From Thomasclavelia saccharogumia DSM 17460 (GTDB lineage: Bacteria; Bacillota_I; Bacilli_A; Erysipelotrichales; Coprobacillaceae): DNA of 51,010 nt. Below the pieces are notes generated by a model. It saw only the letters and a program-made list of their open reading frames with translations, searched no databases and was not told the origin of the DNA. Location: NCBI RefSeq assembly GCF_000686665.1, contig NZ_JMLH01000018.1:1-51010 (forward strand), written 5' to 3'. Made by a program: the position numbers and the translations under genes. How positions within the stretch are numbered: position 1 is the first letter of the stretch; each line of letters starts with the position of its first letter. Shown one piece after another: positions 1-7,279 of the stretch.

Positions 1-260
1 AGAGCTTCGTCAAAACACAGATCAACATCATTAACGGTAATAGAAATATTTTTATTTACTTCAGTGACTGCCACAGGTGTGAAAAGGTCATTATCATTTT
101 TTACAGTTTTAGAGTAGTCAGGATAGATGATTTTTCGCCACTTATAGAAACATGATTCATTGATGGAATGCTCAGCACACCATCTTATTACTGTTTCACC
201 AGATGAATAACATTCATCAATGATTGATTTCCAGTATTGCTTCCGTTGTTCTTTTGTCAT
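1..260 (-). CDS. tnpA: IS66-family accessory protein TnpA (partial, runs off the left edge)
   Basis: Reading the minus strand from the ATG at 258-260 gives 86 codons with no stop before the window edge. The start MTKEQRKQYW, followed by a helix-turn-helix-like segment (SGETVIRWCAEH, SINESCFYKWRK), is typical of the small IS66 TnpA/OrfA protein that accompanies the transposase. The rest of the element must lie to the left of this window. The IS terminus at 328-343 lies about 70 bp upstream of the start, the usual position in IS66 elements. The family call rests on remembered family features rather than a search. Confidence 0.8.
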   Translation of the reverse strand, partial: MTKEQRKQYWKSIIDECYSSGETVIRWCAEHSINESCFYKWRKIIYPDYSKTVKNDNDLFTPVAVTEVNKNISITVNDVDLCFDEA

Positions 261-299
261 ATTAACACCTCCACTTATTGATGACTCTATTATTATATA

Positions 300-343
300 T
301 TGAGATATTTTTTATTGTTAGGTGTATGGTATTTGACGCTTAC
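300..343 (-). mobile_element. Terminal end of an IS66-type insertion sequence
   Basis: Read on the minus strand the segment begins GTAAGCGTCAAATACC at 343-328 and runs into the upstream region of tnpA. IS66 family inverted repeats usually begin GTAA and make 8-bp target duplications. The 8 bp outside the end would be 344-351, but the partner end is out of view, so neither the repeat pair nor the duplication can be confirmed. Confidence 0.6.
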
Positions 344-602
344 ATTTATACACGCCTATTTCAGAAGAAAAAAAAGAAGAAGTAGCTGAACTGAAAATAT
401 TGGCTTAAATTTGGAGTAAATCAGAAGATAGACAATGAAAAACAGTGTAAAATCAACATTTTCGAGCAGATATAAATATTGTTCAGAAATAACAACCAGA
501 TTCAATCAATAATAACGTTTTACGCTTTTAGCGTAAGTTGTAAGCATATTTTTAATTTAAAAAAATTCATAAAATAATAAAAAAGACCTTGAATAGGTCT
601 TT
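344..602. other. Intergenic debris between the IS end and the IIB-like gene
   Basis: No intact gene is visible. Immediately beside the IS end, 352-408 can be read on the plus strand as an 18-residue tail rich in Glu and Lys ending in TAA, possibly the C-terminus of a gene cut by the IS. 436-513 is a 25-codon open frame without a convincing ribosome site. A small perfect hairpin (TTACGCT / AGCGTAA, 520-536) has no T-tract. None of these can be assigned a function. Confidence 0.35.
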
Positions 603-606
603 TTAA
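579..606 (-). terminator. Rho-independent terminator of the IIB-like gene
   Basis: AAAAAGACCT and AGGTCTTTTT form a stem around a TGAAT-type loop, with a T-run on the minus strand. The structure overlaps the stop codon (603-605) of the gene ending here. Confidence 0.75.
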
Positions 607-926
607 ATAACACAATGTTCAGCCATTCTTGCAAAAGCACGATCAAGTACGTATTTAGCATCAGCATTTGCATATGCCCCCATACCAATTTTTTCTACTG
701 GACAATCAACTAGTTTTTCAACCATATAGGATTTAAAATATGTAAAAGGGCTAAGAAAAATAATATCAGCATCTTTGGCTATTTCATAAATATTTTGGAT
801 AGGATAGGCATAAATTTCGCATTCAATAGAATCTTTTTTGGAAGTTTCTTTCATTTTGTCTACTAAAAAATCATTGGTAATAGTTATATCATGAAACATA
901 TCGCATAATAATACAATTTTCTTCAT
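603..926 (-). CDS. Divergent PTS EIIB-like protein (lactose/cellobiose type)
   Basis: 107 residues with the size and fold pattern of the EIIB subunit of lactose/cellobiose-type phosphotransferase systems: an opening beta strand MKKIVLLC with Cys8 at the place of the phosphorylated cysteine, a helix with NDFLVDKMKE, then alternating strands such as DADIIFLSP. The loop after the cysteine, usually short and rich in small residues (CAAGMSTS-like), is replaced by a longer DMFHDITITND stretch, so phosphotransfer is uncertain. There is no EIIA or EIIC gene beside it, which makes it an orphan component, a regulator, or what is left after the IS insertion nearby. The start is supported by AAAGGGG about 8 bases upstream. 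Confidence 0.6.
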   Translation of the reverse strand: MKKIVLLCDMFHDITITNDFLVDKMKETSKKDSIECEIYAYPIQNIYEIAKDADIIFLSPFTYFKSYMVEKLVDCPVEKIGMGAYANADAKYVLDRAFARMAEHCVI

Positions 927-1175
927 ATCATTTAACCCCTTTCTATAATCGAATATATTATATGCACAAAATCCAAATTACAACAAAATAAAATTTTTTA
1001 TTAGTATAGCATTTGATTAAATAATTGTAAATATTTAAAAAAAGGTTTATGACATATGTAATATAAATAAATTACATTTGATCATCAATAAATCATAGAA
1101 AATTAAATTTTTAAATTACTATAATATTTTTTACTAATTTAATTATATTTATACTATATAGTTAAGGATAAAATG

Positions 1176-1184
1176 TGCTAGAAT
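1176..1184 (+). promoter_or_regulatory. Extended -10 promoter element for the penicillin-binding protein gene
   Basis: TGC followed by TAGAAT fits an extended -10 of the SigA type; no good -35 is seen 17 bases upstream. It lies about 40 bases before the ATG at 1226 and overlaps the alternative GTG start at 1175, which argues for the downstream start. Confidence 0.45.
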
Positions 1185-1225
1185 ATATATGCATAATTTT
1201 AAGGTATAGAGAAAGAGGGAGAAAA

Positions 1226-3226
1226 ATGAATTTAGCAGAAAGAAAGAAGAAAGTTATATTTATCGGAGTAATTAGTATTTTAATTATTATTGGATTAGTA
1301 TTCTTTTTTCTAAATAAAAAAGAAGATGCAGGCGCGTTAGTCGAAGACTATTATGCATATTTAGCCAAAAAAGATTATAAAAAAATGTATGCGATGCTAA
1401 CAAAAGGTTCTTTAGCACAAACCTCACAAGATGTATTTGAAAGTCGATATGAAAACATTTATGACGGTATCGAAGCTAAAAATATTAAAGTTAAAATTAA
1501 TGAAGTTGAAGATGGGGAAGTTGATTATACTTTATCAATGGATACTGTTGCAGGAAAAGTAAGCTATGATAATAAAACTACAGTGCAAGATGGTGAAATT
1601 GTCTTTAATGAAAAAATGTTATTTGATGGAATTGAAGGAGAAAATAAAGTTAGAGTTTTAACTGATGAAGCGAGTCGTGGAAAAATCTTGGATCGTAATG
1701 ATAAAGAACTAGCAACTATTGGTGAAGCATATTCTGTAGGTTTAGTACCGGGTAAATTAAATGGTGAAAGTGATTATCAGGCCATAGGGAATCTTTTAAA
1801 TATGTCAGTAGATAGTATTCAAAAAATTATGAGCGCTTCATGGATCAAGGATGATTCTTTTGTACCATTAAAAGAAATAGCTAAAGATGATGCCGGAAGA
1901 GCTTTAGCTAATCAGTTATTAACGATAAAAGGAGTAAAACTTAATACGGCTTATGTACGTTATTATCCTTATGGAGAAATTACTTCTCATTTGACTGGTT
2001 ATTTACAACAAGTTAATGCTGATGATCTAGAGAAGCATGAAGGTGAAGGATATAGTGAAACTTCATTAATTGGACGAAGTGGAATTGAAGCTGCTTATGA
2101 AAGTGATTTAAAAGGCAGTGATGGTAAAAAGATCGTTATTGTTGATAAAGATGGTAAAGAAATAAAAACGATTGCAAGTAAGGAAGTTAAAAATGGAAAA
2201 GATATCAAATTAACAATTGACGTTGATTTACAAAAGGATCTATATAATGAATATCAAAATGATAAAAGTGCTTCAGTAGCAATGAATCCTGAAACTGGTG
2301 AAATCTTAGCTCTAGTTTCAACCCCATCATTTTCAAGCAATGATTTTATTTTAGGATTTAGTAGTGATGAATGGGATGCTTTAAATAATGATGTAAATAA
2401 ACCTCTAACGAATCGGTTTCGAACAACTTATGTACCTGGTTCAAGTATGAAACCAATTACTGGAGCTATTGGTTTAGATGCTGAAGCAATTGATCCTGAT
2501 AAAGATTTAGGGGCTAAAGATAAATGGCAAAAAGATTCTAGCTGGGGTAATTATTATGTAACTACTTTACATGCGCCAACTCCTAATAATTTAAAGAATG
2601 CAATTATTTATTCTGATAATGTTTATTTTGCAAGAACTGCAGTTGAAATTGGGAAAGATAAGTTAATTGCGGGATATGATAAATTGAAAATAGGTGATAA
2701 AATTCCTTTTGAATTAGCATTAAATAAATCACAGTATCAAAATGAAGATAGTAAGTTTAATGATCAGCAGTTAGCTGACAGCGGTTATGGACAAGGTGAA
2801 TTATTAATTAATCCTGTTCAATTAGCATCAATTTATAGTGCTTTTATTAATGAAGGAACAATTACTCAGCCATATCTAATTATGGATGAAAAACCAGAAA
2901 AACCATGGATTGAATCTGCATTTACAAAAGAAACAGCTAATACGATCAAGGAGGCTTTAATTGGAGTCATCAGTGATCCTAATGGAACTGGGCATGCTAT
3001 TTATCACGAAAATATTGAATTAGCAGGGAAAACAGGGACAGCAGAAATCAAGGCATCGCAAAGTGATACAACAGGAACAGAGTTAGGATGGTTTACGATT
3101 ACTACAACTAATAGCGATAATCCTATTTTAATAACAACAATGGTTGAAGATGTAAAAGATCGTGGTGGCAGTGGTTATGTCGTTGAACATATGAAAACGC
3201 CATTAGGAAATTATTTAGTAAAATAG
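1226..3226 (+). CDS. Class B penicillin-binding protein, MecA/PBP5/PbpC-like D,D-transpeptidase
   Basis: 666 residues. It crosslinks peptidoglycan stem peptides on the outer face of the membrane. One N-terminal transmembrane segment (about residues 9-30) is followed by an NTF2-like MecA_N domain (about 35-145), a PBP dimerisation domain and a transpeptidase domain with all three active-site motifs: S406-S-M-K409, S463-D-N465 and K602-T-G. Their spacing is close to that of staphylococcal PBP2a and enterococcal PBP5, the low-affinity class, so reduced beta-lactam binding is possible but cannot be read from sequence. The ATG at 1226 is chosen because GAGGGAG lies just upstream; the open frame extends to GTG 1175, which would sit in the promoter. 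The gene stands alone and ends at a shared terminator. Confidence 0.9.
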   Translation: MNLAERKKKVIFIGVISILIIIGLVFFFLNKKEDAGALVEDYYAYLAKKDYKKMYAMLTKGSLAQTSQDVFESRYENIYDGIEAKNIKVKINEVEDGEVDYTLSMDTVAGKVSYDNKTTVQDGEIVFNEKMLFDGIEGENKVRVLTDEASRGKILDRNDKELATIGEAYSVGLVPGKLNGESDYQAIGNLLNMSVDSIQKIMSASWIKDDSFVPLKEIAKDDAGRALANQLLTIKGVKLNTAYVRYYPYGEITSHLTGYLQQVNADDLEKHEGEGYSETSLIGRSGIEAAYESDLKGSDGKKIVIVDKDGKEIKTIASKEVKNGKDIKLTIDVDLQKDLYNEYQNDKSASVAMNPETGEILALVSTPSFSSNDFILGFSSDEWDALNNDVNKPLTNRFRTTYVPGSSMKPITGAIGLDAEAIDPDKDLGAKDKWQKDSSWGNYYVTTLHAPTPNNLKNAIIYSDNVYFARTAVEIGKDKLIAGYDKLKIGDKIPFELALNKSQYQNEDSKFNDQQLADSGYGQGELLINPVQLASIYSAFINEGTITQPYLIMDEKPEKPWIESAFTKETANTIKEALIGVISDPNGTGHAIYHENIELAGKTGTAEIKASQSDTTGTELGWFTITTTNSDNPILITTMVEDVKDRGGSGYVVEHMKTPLGNYLVK

Positions 3227-3248
3227 CCAGTCATAAGACTGGCTATTT
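3221..3248. terminator. Bidirectional terminator between the convergent PBP and reductase genes
   Basis: A perfect 12-bp stem (AAATAGCCAGTC / GACTGGCTATTT) with a 4-base ATAA loop. It contains both stop codons (plus strand 3224-3226, minus strand 3243-3245) and serves both directions. Confidence 0.9.
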
Positions 3249-4823
3249 AATGATATCGATAATTTCATTAATATCTTTTTTACCAAAATAAACATCTTTA
3301 TCATTTATAATCATACAAGGAACAGACATAACATTATACTGTTCTTTTAATTTTGGATAATGAGCTAAATCATACATTGAAGCTGTAATATTTTTGTTTT
3401 GACTGGCAATTCTTTGAGTTGCCATAACTACATCAGGACACATTGTACAAGATAGGGAAACAAGTACTTTAATATCAATTTTGTTATTAATGTTATTGAT
3501 CGTATCAATGAGTTCTTTATCTAAAGGCTGTTTAGGACCAGCCGTGTTATAAATTGCAATAATGAATGAATTAAATTCATGACCGCCAGGAACTGCATGG
3601 AAAGAAACATTTAGATAATTATCATCTTCATCATAAAAGTCCATTGCTGGTTCGCCCTCTAATAATTGGTAAGATATGCGATCACTTAAAGATGAGAATT
3701 CTTCTATAAATAATTTTATTTCATTACTAAATGTAGAGTTATCAAGAGAACATTTTATTACTAAATTTCTTTCTAATTTGCTAAAAATTTGTGTTAACTG
3801 CTGTTTTATTTCCTTGGAAATAAAATCATCACTATTTTCTACAAATGTTTTATCAACGTGAGCTGTTGGCTTTTTAGTTTTTAAACCATATTTAGAAATA
3901 ATTTTAGGAATATATTTTTCTAAAGCTGTAGCACTAGTAGCTCCATCGCTTACAGCAGTAACAACCTGACGCAATTCTTTGACACATACATCACCAGCTC
4001 CATAAACTCCATCAAGATTAGTTTTTTGATTTTGATCAACAACCAAATTATTTGTTTCATTTAATTTAACCTGATCTTTGAATAAAGCAGTTGCTGGTTC
4101 ATAGCCGGCAAAAACAAAAATTCCAAAAGTATCATCAGTTTCATAAGTCCATGTTTCATTAGTCTTGTTATTTTTAAAAATAGCTTTTTTTAAACTAACA
4201 TCACCACTGGCTTCAACAATTTCTGTATTGTAGTGAATATCAATGTTTGGATGATCCTTAGCTTTTTGGGCAACTCCTTTAGCACAAGTAAAATCATCTT
4301 CACGAACGATGATTGTTACTTTGCGACCATACTTAGTTAAAAAGACAGCTTCTTCAGCGGCAGCAAAACCGCCACCGATTACAAAAATGTCTTTTCCGCT
4401 GAAAAATTCACCATCACAAGTTGCGCAGTATGCAACACCTCGGCCCTGGTATTCTTTTTCACCAGTAAAACCTAATTTACGAGGATGGCTACCCGTCGCT
4501 AGAATGACACCAGCACTTTTAAAAGTTCCTTTATCACAAATAATTTCTTTAATATCATTTTCCAATTTAACTTGTTTGACATTTGCAATCATAAATTCAG
4601 CACCAAAACTTTGGGCCTGCTTTTTCATGTTATCTGTTAATTCTTGACCACTGGTTTTAAATACACCAGGATAATTTACTACTTCTGAAGTAATTGTAAT
4701 CTGTCCACCAATTTTTTCTTTTTCAATGACTAAAACTGAAAATTTTGCTCTAGCTAGATATATTGCTGCTGACAGTCCCGCAGGACCGCCACCAACAATA
4801 ATAGCATCATAAAAATTATTCAT
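3243..4823 (-). CDS. AhpF-like NADH:peroxiredoxin reductase with permuted domain order
   Basis: 526 residues. Residues 1-310 are a thioredoxin-reductase flavoprotein: FAD site GGGPAG near residue 11, redox-active C133-A-T-C136, and a second Rossmann motif (GGGFAAAEEA). Residues about 330-526 are a tandem thioredoxin/glutaredoxin-fold module with C459-T-M-C462 followed by PDVV, the signature of the N-terminal domain of classical AhpF. The domains are thus in the reverse order from enterobacterial AhpF. It likely passes electrons from NAD(P)H via FAD and both disulfides to AhpC, whose gene is immediately upstream; the ahpC stop and this ATG overlap as TAATG, implying translational coupling. An alternative name would be a TrxB-type fusion protein. 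Confidence 0.88.
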   Translation of the reverse strand: MNNFYDAIIVGGGPAGLSAAIYLARAKFSVLVIEKEKIGGQITITSEVVNYPGVFKTSGQELTDNMKKQAQSFGAEFMIANVKQVKLENDIKEIICDKGTFKSAGVILATGSHPRKLGFTGEKEYQGRGVAYCATCDGEFFSGKDIFVIGGGFAAAEEAVFLTKYGRKVTIIVREDDFTCAKGVAQKAKDHPNIDIHYNTEIVEASGDVSLKKAIFKNNKTNETWTYETDDTFGIFVFAGYEPATALFKDQVKLNETNNLVVDQNQKTNLDGVYGAGDVCVKELRQVVTAVSDGATSATALEKYIPKIISKYGLKTKKPTAHVDKTFVENSDDFISKEIKQQLTQIFSKLERNLVIKCSLDNSTFSNEIKLFIEEFSSLSDRISYQLLEGEPAMDFYDEDDNYLNVSFHAVPGGHEFNSFIIAIYNTAGPKQPLDKELIDTINNINNKIDIKVLVSLSCTMCPDVVMATQRIASQNKNITASMYDLAHYPKLKEQYNVMSVPCMIINDKDVYFGKKDINEIIDIIK

Positions 4824-5386
4824 TAAATTAATCCTACTAAATCTAATGATGGTTTAAGTGTAGCTTCACCAGGTTTCCATTTAGCTGGACAAACTTCATC
4901 GCCATGTTCATAAACAAATTGAGAAGCTTGAACGCGTCTAAATAACTCTTCGGCATTTCTACCTACATTACCAGCAATCACTTCATACATAACAATTTTA
5001 CCTTCAGGATTGATAATGAAACTTCCACGTTCTGCTAAACCATCAGCTTCGATATATACATCTAGATCTTTAGCTAATTTAGCAGTTGGATCAGCTAACA
5101 TTGGATAATTAATTTTTTTGATTGTTTTTGAAGTATCATGCCATGCTTTATGAACAAAGTGTGTATCACATGATACTGAATAAATTTCACAATTAATTTT
5201 TTTAAATTCTTCATATTTGTTTGCTAAATCCTCAAGTTCAGTAGGACAAACAAAAGTAAAATCTGCAGGATAGAAAAATAGAACATTCCATTTTCCTAAT
5301 AAATCTTCTTTTTTAATTGTTTTAAATTCACCTTTATGAAAGGCTTGAGCTTCAAATTCTGTAATTTCTTTTCCAATTAATGACAT
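4823..5386 (-). CDS. ahpC: Peroxiredoxin AhpC (alkyl hydroperoxide reductase subunit C)
   Basis: 187 residues, the family's normal length. It is a typical two-cysteine peroxiredoxin reducing hydrogen peroxide, organic peroxides and peroxynitrite in the cytoplasm. The peroxidatic Cys47 sits in DFTFVCPTE and the resolving Cys166 in DEVCPAKW near the C-terminus, matching the positions in characterised AhpC proteins. GGAGAAATT precedes the ATG. It is the first gene of a two-gene unit with the AhpF-like reductase and probably responds to oxidative stress; a palindrome at 5458-5479 upstream is a possible operator. Confidence 0.95.
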   Translation of the reverse strand: MSLIGKEITEFEAQAFHKGEFKTIKKEDLLGKWNVLFFYPADFTFVCPTELEDLANKYEEFKKINCEIYSVSCDTHFVHKAWHDTSKTIKKINYPMLADPTAKLAKDLDVYIEADGLAERGSFIINPEGKIVMYEVIAGNVGRNAEELFRRVQASQFVYEHGDEVCPAKWKPGEATLKPSLDLVGLI

Positions 5387-5457
5387 ATAATTTCTCCTTT
5401 TCTACATAAATATTTTTAACCTGTTATTAAATTATTATTACGGTTATTTAATTAATT

Positions 5458-5479
5458 TTAGTTAGCTATAACTAACTAA
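5458..5479. promoter_or_regulatory. Palindrome upstream of ahpC, possible operator
   Basis: TTAGTTAG and CTAACTAA form a perfect 8-bp inverted repeat with 6 bases between, about 75 bp before the ahpC start. The position suits a peroxide- or redox-responsive regulator. It does not obviously match the PerR box, and no promoter elements could be placed with confidence. Confidence 0.4.
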
Positions 5480-5536
5480 TTGCATACTAACATAGAAAAA
5501 AGATAAAAACAAATAATATGCTCACAAGAAAATAAA

Positions 5537-5562
5537 AAAAGAATCACTGTAATGATTCTTTT
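5537..5562 (-). terminator. Rho-independent terminator of the XRE regulator gene
   Basis: AAAAGAATCA / TGATTCTTTT stem with a CTGTAA loop, followed on the minus strand by a run of T. It lies 17 bases past the XRE stop codon. Confidence 0.8.
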
Positions 5563-5578
5563 AAATAATAGTCATATT

Positions 5579-5911
5579 TTAACTATTTTTATTAATAATA
5601 AAATCAATGATAACATTTAATAATTCAATATCTTCACTATTTTTTTGTGCTAAGATAGCAAGATTCTTGTTTATTTTATCAATAGAATGTTTAGATACTT
5701 TTTGAAATTCATGAGATAAGATATCATCAGAAGTTATACCTAAGGCATTTACAATTTTTATAAGTACTTCTAAACTTAACTTACTTTGTGCTCTTTCAAT
5801 CTTGCCTAAATAATTAGGCGTAATATCAGCTTTGTAAGCTAGTTCTTCAATTGTTAGATTTTGTTTTAATCTTTCTTTTCTAATATTATTTCCAAGTTTA
5901 GTATAGTCCAT
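5579..5911 (-). CDS. XRE-family helix-turn-helix regulator, likely repressor of the tad-like operon
   Basis: 110 residues. Residues about 7-62 form a Cro/C1-type helix-turn-helix (IRKERLKQNLTIEELAYKAD, then TPNYLGKIERAQ as the recognition segment); the rest is a short helical tail that may dimerise. It is transcribed divergently from the 22 kb pilus/kinase operon with about 300 bp between. The shared region carries repeated TATAAGTCCT half-sites, one pair as a near-perfect palindrome and one pair spanning the operon promoter. Autoregulation and repression of the operon are inferred from this layout. GGAGATGATT precedes the ATG and a TATAAT-like -10 lies at 5926-5931 on the minus strand. Confidence 0.85.
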   Translation of the reverse strand: MDYTKLGNNIRKERLKQNLTIEELAYKADITPNYLGKIERAQSKLSLEVLIKIVNALGITSDDILSHEFQKVSKHSIDKINKNLAILAQKNSEDIELLNVIIDFIINKNS

Positions 5912-5965
5912 TTAATCATCTCCAAATTATATACATAATACCTAGAAAATTATTAAATATAAAGT

Positions 5966-5996
5966 TACTATAAGTCCTAAAAAGGACTAATAAGTA
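5966..5996. promoter_or_regulatory. Operator-like palindrome, site 1 of the TATAAGTCCT motif
   Basis: TACTATAAGTCCT, AAAA, then AGGACTAATAAGTA: the inner AGTCCT/AGGACT arms are perfect and the outer arms nearly so. It lies about 55 bp upstream of the XRE start, near where that gene's promoter should be, and suits autoregulation. Confidence 0.6.
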
Positions 5997-6139
5997 CTTT
6001 AGAGCCATAATTATTTCTATATAAAAGAATTTATTATTAAGATAACTTTTATATAAATTAAAATTAAAAATATGATATAAAAATGCGAATTATTAAATTT
6101 ATGTTTGATTAGTTTGGAAATAAGTAAAAATAAAATAAT

Positions 6140-6172
6140 TACTATAAGTCCTAAAAGTTGACAATTAGTCCT
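6140..6172 (+). promoter_or_regulatory. Operator-like site 2 (TATAAGTCCT) over the operon promoter
   Basis: TACTATAAGTCCT (6140-6152), identical over 13 bases to the left half of site 1, is followed by a second half-site TTAGTCCT (6165-6172) in direct orientation. The first lies just upstream of the -35 and the second inside the -35/-10 spacer, a layout expected of a repressor site. Confidence 0.6.
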
Positions 6173-6186
6173 TTAACTAGTAAGAT
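6158..6186 (+). promoter_or_regulatory. SigA-type promoter of the tad-like operon
   Basis: Perfect -35 TTGACA (6158-6163), 17-base spacer, -10 TAAGAT (6181-6186). The predicted start near 6193 leaves a leader of under 20 bases before the GTG at 6211. It is the only strong promoter seen for the genes that follow. Confidence 0.8.
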
Positions 6187-6210
6187 ATAGATATAAATTG
6201 GGGTGATTAT

Positions 6211-7272
6211 GTGAAAATAAAAATTGCGTTATTGGATAATGATCAGGGGTACTTGAATAAAATATCAGCTGCTCTAAAAAATAAATATGAGCATAAGTTA
6301 GAATTATATATTTTTACTTCTAAACAAAACTTATTAAATTCTGTAGATTTAAATAGTATACACATATTAATTGTAAATAATCAAATATTTGATTTACGAG
6401 AGATAAATGATGTTAACATTGCTAAAATATATTTTAGTGAAACTAAAGAAATTAATAAAATTGATAATTTTGAAACAATTACTAAATTTCAAAAGATCAG
6501 TGAATTTTATGAAAGAATAAAAAATATATATGAAAGCCATTTTGATATTGCTATGACTGCAAATAGTACATTTAAGGGACAAACTAAATTAATAACTTAT
6601 ACATCATATAGTGGGGGAACGGGAACATCAACAATAGCTATTAGTGAAGCTGTTTCTAAAGCTGCTGCTGGTGCTAAAGTTTTATATTTAAATTTAGAAT
6701 ATTTTGATACCACTGATATTTATTTTGAAAGTAGTGAAAATAGCAGTTTTAGTAATGTAGTGTTTTTAATTAAGAAGGATAGCCTTGATTTAGTATCAAA
6801 ATTAGAAAAAGTATTGATCCAACATAAAACAGGAGTGTTTTATTGTTCTTCACCAGCTATCTTATTAGATAAACTAGAGATAAATAATGTTAAAGATATT
6901 CATAAATTATTTGATGCTCTTAAACAAATAGGATTTGACTATATAATTATTGATCGTAATATAGATTTTTCATTGGTAGAAAAGTTTATTTTTGAATCAA
7001 GTAATGATTTGAGATTTGTTGTCGATGGTAGTAAAACAAGCAATCATAAATTCTTAAAATTAATAAATTCTTTATCTTTGATCGATGAAAGAGAAGAAAC
7101 GAATGTATGTCAAAAAATTAGTGTAATTTATAATAAAATGAGTTCGTCATCTAATAATATTATTCAAAATAAGAAAATACCTGTTTTAGCTATGATTAAT
7201 AAATATAAGACATATGATGATAAAATGATCATTAATGAAATAGTTGCAAATAATTTTTTAACTAATATATAA
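6211..7272 (+). CDS. tadZ: TadZ/CpaE-like pilus-assembly ATPase (MinD/ParA superfamily)
   Basis: 353 residues. The N-terminal 110 residues look like a degenerate receiver domain; from about 125 it is a MinD/ParA-type ATPase. The deviant Walker A reads S134-GGTGTST-141 and lacks both usual lysines, as is common in the CpaE/TadZ family that localises Tad pilus machines at the membrane. Strand segments such as KVLYLNLEY and DYIIIDR fit the fold. Translation starts at GTG 6211, since GGGGTGAT lies 4-11 bases upstream and the ATG at 6208 is followed at once by a stop. It is the first gene of the operon, seven bases before the TadA ATPase gene. Confidence 0.8.
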   Translation: MKIKIALLDNDQGYLNKISAALKNKYEHKLELYIFTSKQNLLNSVDLNSIHILIVNNQIFDLREINDVNIAKIYFSETKEINKIDNFETITKFQKISEFYERIKNIYESHFDIAMTANSTFKGQTKLITYTSYSGGTGTSTIAISEAVSKAAAGAKVLYLNLEYFDTTDIYFESSENSSFSNVVFLIKKDSLDLVSKLEKVLIQHKTGVFYCSSPAILLDKLEINNVKDIHKLFDALKQIGFDYIIIDRNIDFSLVEKFIFESSNDLRFVVDGSKTSNHKFLKLINSLSLIDEREETNVCQKISVIYNKMSSSSNNIIQNKKIPVLAMINKYKTYDDKMIINEIVANNFLTNI

Positions 7273-7279
7273 GGTTAGT

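Noticed and set aside
1175-1225. Upstream extension of the PBP frame from GTG 1175
   Set aside because: It overlaps the extended -10 element and has no ribosome site; ATG 1226 has GAGGGAG and begins a normal membrane-anchor helix.
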